DNA of 64,000 bases from Legionella israelensis (GTDB lineage Bacteria; Pseudomonadota; Gammaproteobacteria; Legionellales; Legionellaceae), in the NCBI RefSeq assembly GCF_004571175.1, contig NZ_CP038273.1:558001-622000 (forward strand). Direction: 5' to 3'. Positions 34,225 through 44,314 of this stretch are shown here, in pieces. Each line of letters starts with the position of its first letter. The stretch's first letter is position 1. A program made the position numbers and the translations under genes. The notes under the pieces were generated by a model, which searched no databases, was not told where the DNA came from, and saw only the letters and a program-made list of their open reading frames with translations.

Positions 34225-36852
34225 ATGAAAGCATGGCATGCATTAAGCGTTGAAGAAACTCGTGAGGAGCTGGCCAAGGATACACAAAAATACGGACCAA
34301 ATGAACTCGAAGAGATAGAAACCACTCGTTGGTATACCATGCTTGCACGCCAATTTACCAACATCTTGATCCTTGTTTTGATCCTTGCCACTGTTCTATC
34401 TTTTTTTATAGGCGATGTCGTCGATGCACTCGCCATTTTAGCCATTATTATTTTCAATGGACTTTTGGGTTTTGTGCAGGAATGGAAAGCTGAAACTGCG
34501 ATAAAAAACCTGAAAAAAATCCTTTCGCCCAAGTGCTATATCATTCAGGATGATGAAAAAAAGGAAGTGGATGTAAAGGATTTAAAACCCGGAGATTGTG
34601 TTTTTTTAGAAGCTGGTAACGTTGTTCCAGCCGACATCAGGCTCAGTAAATCGATTAATCTCATGATCAATGAAGCCTCGCTTACAGGCGAATCAACATC
34701 TATATCGAAACAAACAGAAGCAGTATCCGAACAAACACCGCTGGCCAACAGAAAAAACATGGCTTACATGGGAACACATGTTGTTAACGGCCATGGCCGG
34801 GGGTTCGTTGTGGCCATAGGAATGGATACCGAGTTTGGACGCATTGCTGAATTAACCGGTGAGATAGAGGAAAGCAAAACGCAGCTACAAAAACAACTGT
34901 CTGTCCTTGGTCGTCAATTTGGCATTTTAGCCCTCGCCGCCTCTGCTGTAATCACCCTACTTGGTATTATGGCCAACCGAGATATTCTGCAAATGTTGAT
35001 GACAGGGATATCGCTGGCTGTTTCCGCTATTCCAGAAGGGCTGCCTGCAGTGGTTACAATTGCTCTGGCACTGGGGGTTCGGGCAATGGCAAAAAAGAAA
35101 GCCTTAATGCGCCGACTTCAAGCTGCAGAGGCGCTTGGAGTGGTTTCCATAATCTGTACGGATAAAACAGGAACGTTAACCAAAAATGAAATGAAGGTTG
35201 AAAAAATCTGGTTACCTGACAGGACCATTGAAATTACCGGCGTCGGCTATGAATTAGAGGGAGACTTCAAAGAAAATAAAAAAACCATTGATCCTTCCTC
35301 CCAATCCGATCTCATGGCTTTATTAAATACTGGCCTGAAATGCAATCATGCTAAAATCAATAAAGAAAAGGACCGTTTCAAAGTTGAGGGCTCACCTGAT
35401 GAAGCAGCCCTTGTTGCAGCCGCTGTTAAATCAGGACTCAACCAGGAGCACAAAAGCAACATCACCTCTGAATTTACGTTTGACTCCAATCGAAAGCGCA
35501 TGTCGGTCATTGAAGAAAGCAAAGACGAACGAGTCGTCCATGTTAAAGGCGCGCCAGAAGTCATTTTAAAATTATCATCGCATGTTTTAATTGCTGATAA
35601 AAAAGAAAAGCTCAATGAAAAATTGCAAAAAAAGATTGAGAAGGCCTATATCGATTTTGCTGAACAAGGTCTGCGCACATTGGCTTTAGCCAGGAAAACG
35701 CTCTCTAAGGACGAGGTGATAGATATCGATAAAGCCGAAACTGGTTTAACCTTTCTAGGTATTGCAGGATTGTTAGATCCACCTCGAAAAGCCGTGCCGG
35801 ATGCCTTAAAAAAAGCAAAGGCAGCGGGCATTAAAATCATTATGATCACCGGTGACTCACCTCTCACTGCTAAAGCAATTGCAGGGCAAATAGGATTAAA
35901 GATTGAAAAAACGCTCACCAGCTCTGATCTTCAGGATTTAAGCGATGAGCAATTAGCGTCTTTGCTGAAAAAAGAAGTCTTATTCGCAAGAACGATACCC
36001 AAAGATAAATTTCGTATTGTAAAACTCTTGCAGGCACAAGGCGATTTAGTTGCCATGACTGGCGATGGGGTTAATGACACTCCTGCACTTAAACAAGCCG
36101 ACATTGGCATTGCCATGGGTATAAGAGGAACGGATGTTGCGCGAAGTGTAGCTGATATCGTCTTGTCTGACGATAACTTTGCTTCCATTATTGCAGCGGT
36201 AGAAGAAGGGAGAAGACAATATGATAATATTCGTAAATTTGTTCTTTTTTTAACCTCGTCCAATATTGGTGAAATGCTTGCGATTCTTATCAATATGATT
36301 GCTGGCGGGCCGCTGATTTTAATTCCCATTCAGATTTTATGGATTAATCTGGTGACTGACAGCGCCAGCGCTGTCTCATTAAGTATTGAACAAGCCGAGA
36401 AAGATATCATGGAACGCAAGCCGCGTAAGCCTGAACAACCCATTATCACTCGCTTATCTTTTTTTCTTCTAGGTCTGTTTGGCTCTTATATAGGCATCAT
36501 GACTTTTATACTTTATCAATTTTATCTTAATCAATCCCAGGCACTGGCCAATACCGTAGCCTTTACAGCTCTCGTCTTCATGTCCAATCTTCATGCTCTG
36601 AATTTTCGTAATCTGCAAAATCCTATTGCCGATATTGGCTGGTTCTCAAACAAATGGCTTTTAATCGCTATTTTGGTCATGTTAAGTTTACAGGTCTTAG
36701 CCATTTATCTTCCCTGGCTACAAATGATTTTACATACTGTGCCTTTATCTCTCTTTGAATGGCCTGTCATTATCTTGGCTGCACTACCCCTTTTCCTTAT
36801 TCCGGAATTTTATAAATGGCTTCGCAAAAAAGATGACACTCCAACAGCATGA
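34225..36852 (+). CDS. P2A-type (SERCA-like) cation-transporting ATPase
   Basis: The product is 875 aa. P-type ATPase landmarks: TGES in the actuator (~152), the phosphorylated Asp313 in CTDKTGTLTK, KGAPE (~447), and TGDGVNDTPALK (~612). Calcium ligands of the SERCA type are present: PEGLPAVV in M4 (Glu ~270), SSNIGEM in M5 (Asn and Glu), and NLVTD in M6 (Asn, Thr, Asp). This pattern matches SERCA rather than the plasma-membrane type, so it should export Ca2+ (possibly Mn2+) from the cytoplasm. No regulator adjoins it. It converges on pyrD with 9 bp between the stops. Confidence 0.9.
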   Translation: MKAWHALSVEETREELAKDTQKYGPNELEEIETTRWYTMLARQFTNILILVLILATVLSFFIGDVVDALAILAIIIFNGLLGFVQEWKAETAIKNLKKILSPKCYIIQDDEKKEVDVKDLKPGDCVFLEAGNVVPADIRLSKSINLMINEASLTGESTSISKQTEAVSEQTPLANRKNMAYMGTHVVNGHGRGFVVAIGMDTEFGRIAELTGEIEESKTQLQKQLSVLGRQFGILALAASAVITLLGIMANRDILQMLMTGISLAVSAIPEGLPAVVTIALALGVRAMAKKKALMRRLQAAEALGVVSIICTDKTGTLTKNEMKVEKIWLPDRTIEITGVGYELEGDFKENKKTIDPSSQSDLMALLNTGLKCNHAKINKEKDRFKVEGSPDEAALVAAAVKSGLNQEHKSNITSEFTFDSNRKRMSVIEESKDERVVHVKGAPEVILKLSSHVLIADKKEKLNEKLQKKIEKAYIDFAEQGLRTLALARKTLSKDEVIDIDKAETGLTFLGIAGLLDPPRKAVPDALKKAKAAGIKIIMITGDSPLTAKAIAGQIGLKIEKTLTSSDLQDLSDEQLASLLKKEVLFARTIPKDKFRIVKLLQAQGDLVAMTGDGVNDTPALKQADIGIAMGIRGTDVARSVADIVLSDDNFASIIAAVEEGRRQYDNIRKFVLFLTSSNIGEMLAILINMIAGGPLILIPIQILWINLVTDSASAVSLSIEQAEKDIMERKPRKPEQPIITRLSFFLLGLFGSYIGIMTFILYQFYLNQSQALANTVAFTALVFMSNLHALNFRNLQNPIADIGWFSNKWLLIAILVMLSLQVLAIYLPWLQMILHTVPLSLFEWPVIILAALPLFLIPEFYKWLRKKDDTPTA

Positions 36853-36861
36853 CTCGGTGGC

Positions 36862-37869
36862 TCAATATATACTCAAATCCAATTCTCTGCTTAATTGGCT
36901 CACAAGTGCAGGTCCCTGGTAAATCAATCCAGTATATAACTGCAGTAAGGAAGCGCCAGCCTGCATTTTTTGTCGAGCGACTTCAATACTGTCAATCCCA
37001 CCGACGCCTATCAACGTCACCTTATCTCCAACACAGGTCTTTAAAAGGCGTAAACAATGTGTTGAGCGTTCTGCCAAAGGGCGACCACTTAATCCCCCCT
37101 CTTCCTGTCCATTCGGCAAATGACCGACTGAACCACGAGCACAGGTGGTATTGGTAGCTATGATGCCTTCTACGTCATAAAACATAACAGCATCAGCCAT
37201 CCTTTTTAAACTCTCTTCATCCTCATCAGGGGACAGTTTAACAGCCATAGGCACGTGACGATGAAACTGATCACGGAGTTTCAATCGATGTTGCGTCAAG
37301 TCTGACAAAAGTTGCTCAAAATAGTTTTTTTGCTGGAGCCGTCTTAAATCAGGTGTATTGGGAGAAGAAATATTCACGGTAATGTAAGAAGCATAAGGAT
37401 ATACTTTCTCCATACAATATATGTAATCTTCAACTGCCTTATTTAAAGGCGTATCTTTGTTTTTTCCGATATTGATACCTAAAATACCTTGATAATGAGC
37501 ATCGCTTATATTGCTAATCAAAGCATCCACACCCTCATTGTTAAATCCCATTCGATTAATAAGCGCTTCTGCTTGTGGCAATCGAAACAATCGAGGTTTT
37601 GGATTGCCGCTTTGGGGACGAGGCGTAACTGTTCCTACTTCAATGAACGAAAAACCCAGTTTTGCCAGGGCATTCAAATGTTTTGCATTTTTATCCAGGC
37701 CGGCTGCCAGCCCTACGGGGTGGGAAAAAGATAATCCCATCGCCTGTACTGGAGATTCTGCTGGCTTTTTAAAGCAACAGGAAGGTAGCCAGTGTAAGGC
37801 AGATAAGGTTTTTGTATGGGCCGTTTCCGCATCAAGTCGAAACAACAATGGTCTTATCAGTTTATACAT
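36862..37869 (-). CDS. pyrD: Dihydroorotate dehydrogenase (quinone), class 2
   Basis: The product is 335 aa from the ATG at 37869 ([10 protein letters not shown]); the frame extends four codons further to a TTG. It oxidises dihydroorotate to orotate with FMN and passes electrons to quinone at the inner membrane. The N-terminal membrane-binding helices ([17 protein letters not shown]), [13 protein letters not shown] (~60), [11 protein letters not shown] with the catalytic Ser (~170), and GVGGIDS (~290) all fit class 2. Length equals E. coli PyrD (336). Confidence 0.96.
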   Translation of the reverse strand: MYKLIRPLLFRLDAETAHTKTLSALHWLPSCCFKKPAESPVQAMGLSFSHPVGLAAGLDKNAKHLNALAKLGFSFIEVGTVTPRPQSGNPKPRLFRLPQAEALINRMGFNNEGVDALISNISDAHYQGILGINIGKNKDTPLNKAVEDYIYCMEKVYPYASYITVNISSPNTPDLRRLQQKNYFEQLLSDLTQHRLKLRDQFHRHVPMAVKLSPDEDEESLKRMADAVMFYDVEGIIATNTTCARGSVGHLPNGQEEGGLSGRPLAERSTHCLRLLKTCVGDKVTLIGVGGIDSIEVARQKMQAGASLLQLYTGLIYQGPALVSQLSRELDLSIY

Positions 37870-37932
37870 GAAACATCTCAAAAAAGCTTTATGTACTTAA
37901 GTTCTGTACACTTTGAGTTCTACAGCAGCTGA

Positions 37933-38625
37933 TTATTTATTTTCCAATTTGCATTCCTGCGCCCAGACCCTTAACATCGCATTCCCTGTAGCTTGTAAAT
38001 GATAAGGCACCTGACGAACTTCAGCTCCATAATTTTCCTTTTGCAAAGCAAGAAGCACTGGTCCCAGCATCGATGAAGTCTGGCCGGTCCTGTCAATTAA
38101 AGGAAAAACGCGGACCTCTTTGGCAACCCGCGCCAATTCACAAATCACTTGTATATGAAAATCAACGTCCTGATTATCCAGTTCAGCAAATAAGTAATGG
38201 GAACTTAGAGCAAAATCAAAGGCATGATTACCATAGGGTAATGTATATTCTGTCACCCCGATATACCGCTTTTCTTTTTTTCCTTTTTTATAATCAGCGA
38301 AAAACTCTTCCATTCCCTGTCGTCGTTTAGCAATCAGCTTTTCCAGGCTCCCCTCATATGAAAAATCAAAATGATCTTTTGCCAACATAACCTGTTCCAC
38401 CATGTCCGCAAAAATTAAAGCTGTTTTTGAATATAAAGTATCCTTATCAAGAGTAAATAGAGGATCACAGCTTACTATTTTATGCCCAGCCTTTGATTGC
38501 AGAACATTCACAGCACTCGGACCACAGCCAAATTCCAAAATGGAGGAATTCATTTCTTCTTTTGTCAAATCAAACATTTCCTGATATTCTTCAGGAGTGT
38601 GCCCCCAAAGTACTAATTTGCGCAT
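37933..38625 (-). CDS. SAM-dependent class I methyltransferase, unknown substrate
   Basis: The product is 230 aa from the ATG at 38625, which has AGGAGA 6 nt upstream; the frame is open to a TTG at 38643. Motif I SILEFGCGPSAVNVL (~27-41) binds SAM, and a VSCDPLF acidic loop follows (~51). The region YTLPYGNHAFDFALSSHYLF is the equivalent of the LPF.D.SFD motif IV. The central stretch is unusually Lys-rich (RRQGMEEFFADYKKGKKEK). The substrate is not evident, and neighbours give no clue. Confidence 0.75.
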   Translation of the reverse strand: MRKLVLWGHTPEEYQEMFDLTKEEMNSSILEFGCGPSAVNVLQSKAGHKIVSCDPLFTLDKDTLYSKTALIFADMVEQVMLAKDHFDFSYEGSLEKLIAKRRQGMEEFFADYKKGKKEKRYIGVTEYTLPYGNHAFDFALSSHYLFAELDNQDVDFHIQVICELARVAKEVRVFPLIDRTGQTSSMLGPVLLALQKENYGAEVRQVPYHLQATGNAMLRVWAQECKLENK

Positions 38626-38871
38626 ACAACTTCTCCTGTCCAACTAACTTATTCCAATTAATATTCTAAGCTCATTAATAGAATCTCTTTTTATCGCAGT
38701 GTACACGAATCCCGCATAATTTTAATTATTTTTTTAAATATAGTTAAGCTAAGTTCAAGTTCGACACAGAGAACATTAATACTTTCTTTATGACCAAACA
38801 AACCAGCCTAAAGCGCGTCCTTCTTTCATTAGAATTATTTATGTTACATGAAATTCAATATTAAATTCTGG

Positions 38872-38899
38872 TTGCAAGATCACACTGAATAAGTATAGT
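38872..38899 (+). promoter_or_regulatory. Promoter of the leucine catabolic operon
   Basis: TTGCAA (38872-38877), a 16-bp spacer and TATAGT (38894-38899) lie 35 bp before the first gene. They give a transcript start near 38906 and a short leader. The ~280-bp gap upstream has no other recognised feature. Confidence 0.5.
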
Positions 38900-38933
38900 T
38901 TAATACAACCGAATACACGCTATGGAATCAAAA

Positions 38934-40094
38934 ATGTACACTTCTTTAAATTATCAGCTTGGCGAAACCTATGACATGCTGAGAGATACGACCTACGAAT
39001 TTGCCCAACATGAAATCGCTCCTCTCGCAGCACAAATCGATATTGAAAACAGCTTTCCCCGTCATCTATGGCCTAAGTTAGGCGAGATAGGCCTTTTAGG
39101 TATCACCGTTGGCGAAGAATATGGCGGTGCTAACATGGGCTATCTCGCTCATGTCATTGCCATGGAAGAAATCTCCAGAGCTTCTGCTTCCGTTGGATTA
39201 AGCTATGGCGCACATTCCAATTTGTGCGTAAATCAAATTTACCTTAACGGTACAAAGACTCAAAAAGAAAAATATTTACCTAAACTGGTTGAAGGAAAAC
39301 ACATTGGTGCATTAGCCATGAGCGAATCCAATGCCGGATCAGACGTGGTCAGCATGCAATTACAGGCTGAACAATCTAATGATAAATTTATTCTTAACGG
39401 CACGAAAATGTGGATCACCAACGGACCCGATGCTGATGTCCTGGTAGTGTATGCCAAAACGGATAAGCAGGCAGGAAGTAAAGGCATAACGGCATTCATT
39501 GTTGAAAAGGATTTCCTTGGCTTTCGTACCGCACAAAAACTCGATAAGCTCGGCATGCGAGGTTCTAACACTTGTGAGTTGGTTTTTGAGAACTGCGAAA
39601 TCCCCTCAGAAAACATATTGGGCGATGTGAATCAGGGTGTCAAAGTATTGATGAGTGGACTGGATTATGAAAGAACTGTCCTTGCGGCTGGCCCCATCGG
39701 TATTATGCAAGCCTGTATGGATGTTGTGCTTCCTTACATTCATGAACGAAAACAATTTAATCAGCCAATAGGCGAATTTCAGTTCATTCAGGGTAAACTC
39801 GCAGATATGTATACCGAGCTATGTGCCTGCCGTGCTTATTTATATACGGTAGCTAAAGCTTGTGACCAGGGAATGGTCAGTCGAAAAGATGCAGCAGGTG
39901 CTATACTTTATACTGCCGAAAAAGCCACTCAAATGTCATTACAAGCCATTCAGATTTTGGGAGGTAACGGGTATATTAATGAATACCCGACGGGACGTCT
40001 TTTACGTGATGCCAAGCTTTATGAAATTGGTGCGGGTACTTCGGAAATCCGGCGTATGTTGATTGGACGTGAACTTTTTAACGAAACAGTATAA
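38934..40094 (+). CDS. liuA: Isovaleryl-CoA dehydrogenase
   Basis: The product is 386 aa from the ATG at 38934, which has GGA 6 nt upstream; an ATG at 38922 is possible. It is a FAD-dependent acyl-CoA dehydrogenase turning isovaleryl-CoA into 3-methylcrotonyl-CoA. The catalytic base lies in the isovaleryl-type position, [13 protein letters not shown] (~residue 239-251), rather than in the C-terminal site used by medium-chain enzymes. ESNAGSDV and [19 protein letters not shown] bind substrate and FAD, and the end has the [17 protein letters not shown] signature. It is the first gene of the liu-type operon; the next gene follows after 12 bp. Confidence 0.92.
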   Translation: MYTSLNYQLGETYDMLRDTTYEFAQHEIAPLAAQIDIENSFPRHLWPKLGEIGLLGITVGEEYGGANMGYLAHVIAMEEISRASASVGLSYGAHSNLCVNQIYLNGTKTQKEKYLPKLVEGKHIGALAMSESNAGSDVVSMQLQAEQSNDKFILNGTKMWITNGPDADVLVVYAKTDKQAGSKGITAFIVEKDFLGFRTAQKLDKLGMRGSNTCELVFENCEIPSENILGDVNQGVKVLMSGLDYERTVLAAGPIGIMQACMDVVLPYIHERKQFNQPIGEFQFIQGKLADMYTELCACRAYLYTVAKACDQGMVSRKDAAGAILYTAEKATQMSLQAIQILGGNGYINEYPTGRLLRDAKLYEIGAGTSEIRRMLIGRELFNETV

Positions 40095-40106
40095 GGATAA
40101 GAAAAA

Positions 40107-41291
40107 ATGGATGCAAATGAAATAGTCATTGTCGCTGGCAAAAGAACGCCCATGGGGGCTATGCTTGGAAGTTTATCTTCCCTTTCTGCCCCTGAGCTGG
40201 CCGCAAAGTCTAATAAAGCGGCCATGCAACAGGCCCATATTAACGGCGCAGATGTTGATGAAGTGATCAGCGGTTGCGTATTACAGGCAGGAATAGGTCA
40301 GGCACCTGCAAGACAGGCGGCCATAAAGGCAGGAATCCCAAGCTCTGTCGGTGCCAGTACCATCAATAAAATGTGCGGCTCAGGGATGAAAGCCGTCATG
40401 CTGGGTCATGATCTCATTAAAGCAGGTACAGCAAATATTGTTCTGGCCGGTGGAATGGAAAGCATGAGTAATGCACCTTATTTACTGGCTAAGGCACGTG
40501 CCGGATATCGTCTTGGACATGGGGAAATGAAGGATCATATGTTTCTTGACGGTCTGGAAGATGCTTATGAACCCGGTCGTTTAATGGGTTATTTTGCCGA
40601 AAAAACAGCCAGCAAATACCAGTTTAGCCGTGAACAACAGGATGAATTTGCTATCCGTTCACTGAAACGTGCCATACAAGCTAATGAAAACGGTACTTTT
40701 GCTGATGAAATGGTATCTATTACAATAAGCGGCAAAAAAGGTGAAATCACTGTAGATAGCGATGAAGGACCCAACCCCTCCAAGCTGGAAAAAATTTCCA
40801 AATTACGCCCTGCTTTTCAGGCTGACGGCACGGTTACTGCTGCAAATTCAAGTTCAATATCAGATGGAGCAGCCAGTCTCATTCTTATGACACAAGAAAA
40901 TGCTGCGCAACGGGGCATAACGCCGTTAGCCAGAATTATTGCTCACGCCAGCCATGCCCAGGAGCCTGAATGGTTCACTACCGCACCGGTAGAAGCAATC
41001 CGTAAAGTATTGAACAAAGCCGGCTGGAATCCACATGATGTGGATCTTTATGAAATTAACGAAGCTTTTGCCGTCGTTACCATGGCAGCTATGGAAGAAC
41101 TTGAATTAAATCCAGAACAGGTTAATATTCATGGCGGTGCCTGTGCCTTGGGACATCCTATTGGTGCCTCCGGTGCACGGATTATTGTAACTCTGATGAA
41201 TGCCTTAAAACAGAAAAATAAAAAACGAGGTGTAGCCTCTTTATGTATCGGTGGAGGTGAAGCAACAGCAGTTGCTATTGAAATGTTATAA
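40107..41291 (+). CDS. atoB: Acetyl-CoA acetyltransferase (thiolase)
   Basis: The product is 394 aa. The nucleophile Cys is in INKMCGSGMKA (~90), His in NEAFAV (~345), and the C-terminal catalytic Cys/His motifs are GGACALGHPIGASGAR (~347-362) and CIGGGEATA (~379). It cleaves acetoacetyl-CoA to two acetyl-CoA, the final step after acetoacetyl-CoA synthetase at the far end of this operon, or runs in reverse. A structured gap of ~300 bp follows. Confidence 0.92.
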   Translation: MDANEIVIVAGKRTPMGAMLGSLSSLSAPELAAKSNKAAMQQAHINGADVDEVISGCVLQAGIGQAPARQAAIKAGIPSSVGASTINKMCGSGMKAVMLGHDLIKAGTANIVLAGGMESMSNAPYLLAKARAGYRLGHGEMKDHMFLDGLEDAYEPGRLMGYFAEKTASKYQFSREQQDEFAIRSLKRAIQANENGTFADEMVSITISGKKGEITVDSDEGPNPSKLEKISKLRPAFQADGTVTAANSSSISDGAASLILMTQENAAQRGITPLARIIAHASHAQEPEWFTTAPVEAIRKVLNKAGWNPHDVDLYEINEAFAVVTMAAMEELELNPEQVNIHGGACALGHPIGASGARIIVTLMNALKQKNKKRGVASLCIGGGEATAVAIEML

Positions 41292-41296
41292 TTTGG

Positions 41297-41425
41297 CGCG
41301 ATGTTCGGCTTTTTTTAAAGCAGCGAATGAGCTTGGCCTGAGCAGTATATATTTGAGACATTCGAGCCAAAACCCCGGGATGCCTATGGGGCAAGCCACG
41401 GGGATTCGAAAAATCGAACATCGCG
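41297..41425. repeat. Inverted-repeat block inside the leucine operon
   Basis: CGCGATGTTCG (41297-41307) and its exact complement (41415-41425) bound ~130 bp that include further GC-rich pairing (CCCCGGG...CCACGGGG, ATTCGAA). The CGAATCCCCG core, read on the minus strand, is shared with the family 3 hairpin. An open frame crosses it but looks non-coding. The rest of the gap, 41426-41588, shows nothing I recognise. Confidence 0.45.
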
Positions 41426-41588
41426 ATAACGGCAAAACGATAACTTATCGAGAAATTGAAAATAAGTATCTATTCATCACAATTCAAAATCTCGAGGGAA
41501 AAGCCAGATTTAAGCGTGATTTATTTCAAGTCAAATTTGGCTTTTTCACTGAACTGTGTTGAATAGTTAGATAACAAAAGGTCATTTC

Positions 41589-41903
41589 ATGTTAAGACAA
41601 GCACTTATTTATATAATATTAAGTATTCTGGTTGTGATATTCGCAAAATATTTTCATTTGCTTGTCGTGTATATCGACACTTTTTTCACCTACATCAGCG
41701 TCAAGATGACTTCGGTTTTCAGCATGAGTCATATAGGACTTCTTACACGTAAAGTGATTGTTCTGATTTTTCTGCCTGTACTCATTGCTGCTCTTCCAGC
41801 ACTGGCCTATCGTGCAGTAAAAGGAGGCCGTATGCCCTACTTCATGGAGTTAACCTGGCTGCTCTGGCTGGTCATTGTATTAAGTAATGTTTTAATTCGC
41901 TAA
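41589..41903 (+). CDS. Small inner-membrane protein within the leucine operon
   Basis: The product is 104 aa with three predicted membrane helices (ALIYIILSILVVIFAKYF, LTRKVIVLIFLPVLIAALPAL, FMELTWLLWLVIVLSNVLI) and basic residues KGGR between helices two and three. There are no known motifs. It lies 9 bp before the carboxylase beta gene, so it should be co-transcribed with leucine degradation enzymes. A role in transport or membrane tethering is only a guess. Confidence 0.65.
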   Translation: MLRQALIYIILSILVVIFAKYFHLLVVYIDTFFTYISVKMTSVFSMSHIGLLTRKVIVLIFLPVLIAALPALAYRAVKGGRMPYFMELTWLLWLVIVLSNVLIR

Positions 41904-41912
41904 GGATCGCTA

Positions 41913-43520
41913 ATGGCTAAAATCATCAGTCAGCTCAACACTGAAAGTCATGAATTTAAAGTTAACGAAAAAGCCATGTTAAAACTGGTGAACCATCTGC
42001 AGGAAAGCATTGAAAAGATTGCCCAGGGTGGCGATGAGAAAGCCCGCAGCCGACACATCAAACATGGAAAACGCCTGCCACGTGAGCGATTACAATATTT
42101 GCTGGATGCCGGCAGTCCTTTTCTTGAGTTATCTCAACTGGCCGCCTATGAAGTATACGATGCCCCCCTGCCCGCTGCCGGTATTATTACAGGTATAGGC
42201 CGTATTTCCGGCACTGAGTGCATGATCGTGATCAACGATGCCACGGTTAAGGGTGGCACCTATTATCCTTTAACCGTTAAAAAGCATTTGCGTGCTCAGG
42301 AAATCGCCCAAATAAACCATTTGCCCTGTGTGTATCTTGTAGATTCAGGCGGTGCTTTTCTTCCTTTACAAGCTGAAGTTTTTCCGGATAGAGATCATTT
42401 TGGCCGTATTTTTTTTAATCAAGCCAATATGTCCGCCCTCAATATTCCTCAAATTGCGGTGGTTATGGGCTCATGTACGGCAGGAGGGGCCTACGTTCCA
42501 GCCATGGCCGATGAATCCATTATGGTCAGAAATCAAGCCACCATTTTTCTTGGAGGTCCTCCGCTTGTTAAAGCGGCTACCGGTGAAGTCATTTCAGCTG
42601 AAGAACTAGGTGGCGCTGATGTGCATTGCCGGGAATCAGGTGTGGCGGATCATTACGCCGAAAATGATGAGCATGCCTTGCATCTGGCTCGCGTTGCCGT
42701 AAGTCAGCTTAACCGCAAAAAAACAGAATTCTTAAACCGCATTGAGTCCCGTGAACCTGCTTACGATATCGATGAATTAAACGGTATAATACCCATTGAT
42801 CACCGCAAACCTTTTGATATGCGTGAAGTCATTGCACGCCTGGTGGACGGCTCTGATTTTGATGAGTTTAAGGCCCTTTTTGGCACAACGCTTATTTGTG
42901 GCTTTGCCCATTTATACGGCTATCCTGTCGGCATCATTGCCAATAATGGTATTCTTTTCGGTGACAGTGCATTGAAAGGCGCGCAATTTATTCAGTTATG
43001 CTGCCAACGCCGTATCCCTTTAATTTTTTTGCAAAACATTACCGGTTTTATGGTCGGAAGTAAATATGAGGCCAGCGGCATCGCCAAACACGGCGCTAAA
43101 ATGGTAATGGCAGTGGCCAATGCTAATGTTCCTAAATTCACCGTTATTGTCGGGGGCAGCTTTGGTGCAGGTAATTATGCCATGTGTGGGCGTGCTTATT
43201 CCCCCCGCTTTCTCTGGTCCTGGCCAAATGCCCGTGTTTCTGTAATGGGAGGAGAACAGGCAGCTAATGTTCTTGCCCAAATCAATCGTGACAAGCACCA
43301 GAAACAGGGTACAACATGGTCAGAGGATGAAGAAACCAGTTTCAAGGATAACATGCGCAATAAATATGAAACGGAGGGGAATCCTTATTATGCCAGTGCG
43401 AGACTCTGGGATGACGGCGTGATTGCCCCTCGCGATACTCGCAGGGTATTGGGTTTATCCTTGTCAGCAGCATTAAACAGTGTAAGTTGCCCTACGCAAT
43501 TTGGTGTATTTCGTATGTAA
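41913..43520 (+). CDS. liuB: Methylcrotonyl-CoA carboxylase, carboxyltransferase (beta) subunit
   Basis: The product is 535 aa, full length. It transfers carboxyl from biotin to 3-methylcrotonyl-CoA. Crotonase-fold carboxyltransferase halves are seen: N-half with [34 protein letters not shown] and [16 protein letters not shown] (~188), C-half with [15 protein letters not shown] (~373) and [20 protein letters not shown] (~407). Works with the biotin-bearing alpha subunit encoded two genes downstream. Confidence 0.95.
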   Translation: MAKIISQLNTESHEFKVNEKAMLKLVNHLQESIEKIAQGGDEKARSRHIKHGKRLPRERLQYLLDAGSPFLELSQLAAYEVYDAPLPAAGIITGIGRISGTECMIVINDATVKGGTYYPLTVKKHLRAQEIAQINHLPCVYLVDSGGAFLPLQAEVFPDRDHFGRIFFNQANMSALNIPQIAVVMGSCTAGGAYVPAMADESIMVRNQATIFLGGPPLVKAATGEVISAEELGGADVHCRESGVADHYAENDEHALHLARVAVSQLNRKKTEFLNRIESREPAYDIDELNGIIPIDHRKPFDMREVIARLVDGSDFDEFKALFGTTLICGFAHLYGYPVGIIANNGILFGDSALKGAQFIQLCCQRRIPLIFLQNITGFMVGSKYEASGIAKHGAKMVMAVANANVPKFTVIVGGSFGAGNYAMCGRAYSPRFLWSWPNARVSVMGGEQAANVLAQINRDKHQKQGTTWSEDEETSFKDNMRNKYETEGNPYYASARLWDDGVIAPRDTRRVLGLSLSAALNSVSCPTQFGVFRM

Positions 43521-43529
43521 GGAAAGCAA

Positions 43530-44306
43530 ATGAGCGATCTGTTAACAGATATTGACGATAAAGTCTGCCTGATCACCTTAAATCGTGTCAGCAAACATAA
43601 CGCCTTTGATGACAAATTGCTAAATGAATTGCAGATTCTTCTTAGCGATGCCATCAAAAATCCTCATGTTCGCACCATTATTCTCAAAGCTAACGGTAAA
43701 CATTTTTCTGCTGGAGCCGATCTGGAATGGATGCAGCGCATGAGCCTGTATAATGAGGAGGAAAATATTGCCGATGCCATGGTTCTTGCTGAGCTAATGC
43801 ACACATTATATAAAAGTATAAAGCCCACCATTGCCATGGTACACGGCGCAGCCTATGGTGGTGGAGCAGGACTCGCAGCTGCCTGTGATATTGCCATTGC
43901 TGCAGACAATGCCCGCTTCTGTTTTTCTGAAGTCAAACTTGGCTTGATTCCTGCAGTTATCAGTCCTTATGTCGTCAAAGCCATTGGTGAGCGTGCCGCC
44001 AAAGACTTGTTCATGACGGCTGATATTTTTGATGCTAAACGGGCAAAAGAACTGGGCCTGGTACAACACTGTGTTTTAGAGGATGAGCTTCATGATTTTA
44101 CCCTCGCCTACGCCCATAAAATTGCCCATCATGCCCCTGCAGCCGTCGGTGAAGCCAAACAATTAGCAAGTACGGTCGCTGACAAAGAAATTACAAAAGA
44201 ACTTATCAACTATACTGCCGAACTTATTGCGCGAAAAAGAGTTTCACAAGAAGGTCAAGATGGTCTGAATGCCTTTATTAATAAAAAAACACCTAACTGG
44301 AAATAG
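43530..44306 (+). CDS. liuC: Methylglutaconyl-CoA hydratase (enoyl-CoA hydratase family)
   Basis: The product is 258 aa. It hydrates 3-methylglutaconyl-CoA to HMG-CoA. Crotonase-fold oxyanion-hole sequences are [15 protein letters not shown] (~51-65) and [22 protein letters not shown] (~98-119). The catalytic Glu region [19 protein letters not shown] is at ~130. The exact substrate is taken from its place between the two carboxylase genes (9 bp from each neighbour), as in liu operons of Pseudomonas. Confidence 0.9.
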   Translation: MSDLLTDIDDKVCLITLNRVSKHNAFDDKLLNELQILLSDAIKNPHVRTIILKANGKHFSAGADLEWMQRMSLYNEEENIADAMVLAELMHTLYKSIKPTIAMVHGAAYGGGAGLAAACDIAIAADNARFCFSEVKLGLIPAVISPYVVKAIGERAAKDLFMTADIFDAKRAKELGLVQHCVLEDELHDFTLAYAHKIAHHAPAAVGEAKQLASTVADKEITKELINYTAELIARKRVSQEGQDGLNAFINKKTPNWK

Positions 44307-44314
44307 AGACAGCC

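Noticed and set aside
36849-37157. Plus-strand frame opposite pyrD
   Set aside because: Shadow of pyrD on the other strand.
41251-41562. Open frame of 103 codons after the thiolase gene
   Set aside because: It starts inside the thiolase gene in another frame, runs through an inverted-repeat block, has no ribosome-binding site and an unconvincing composition.
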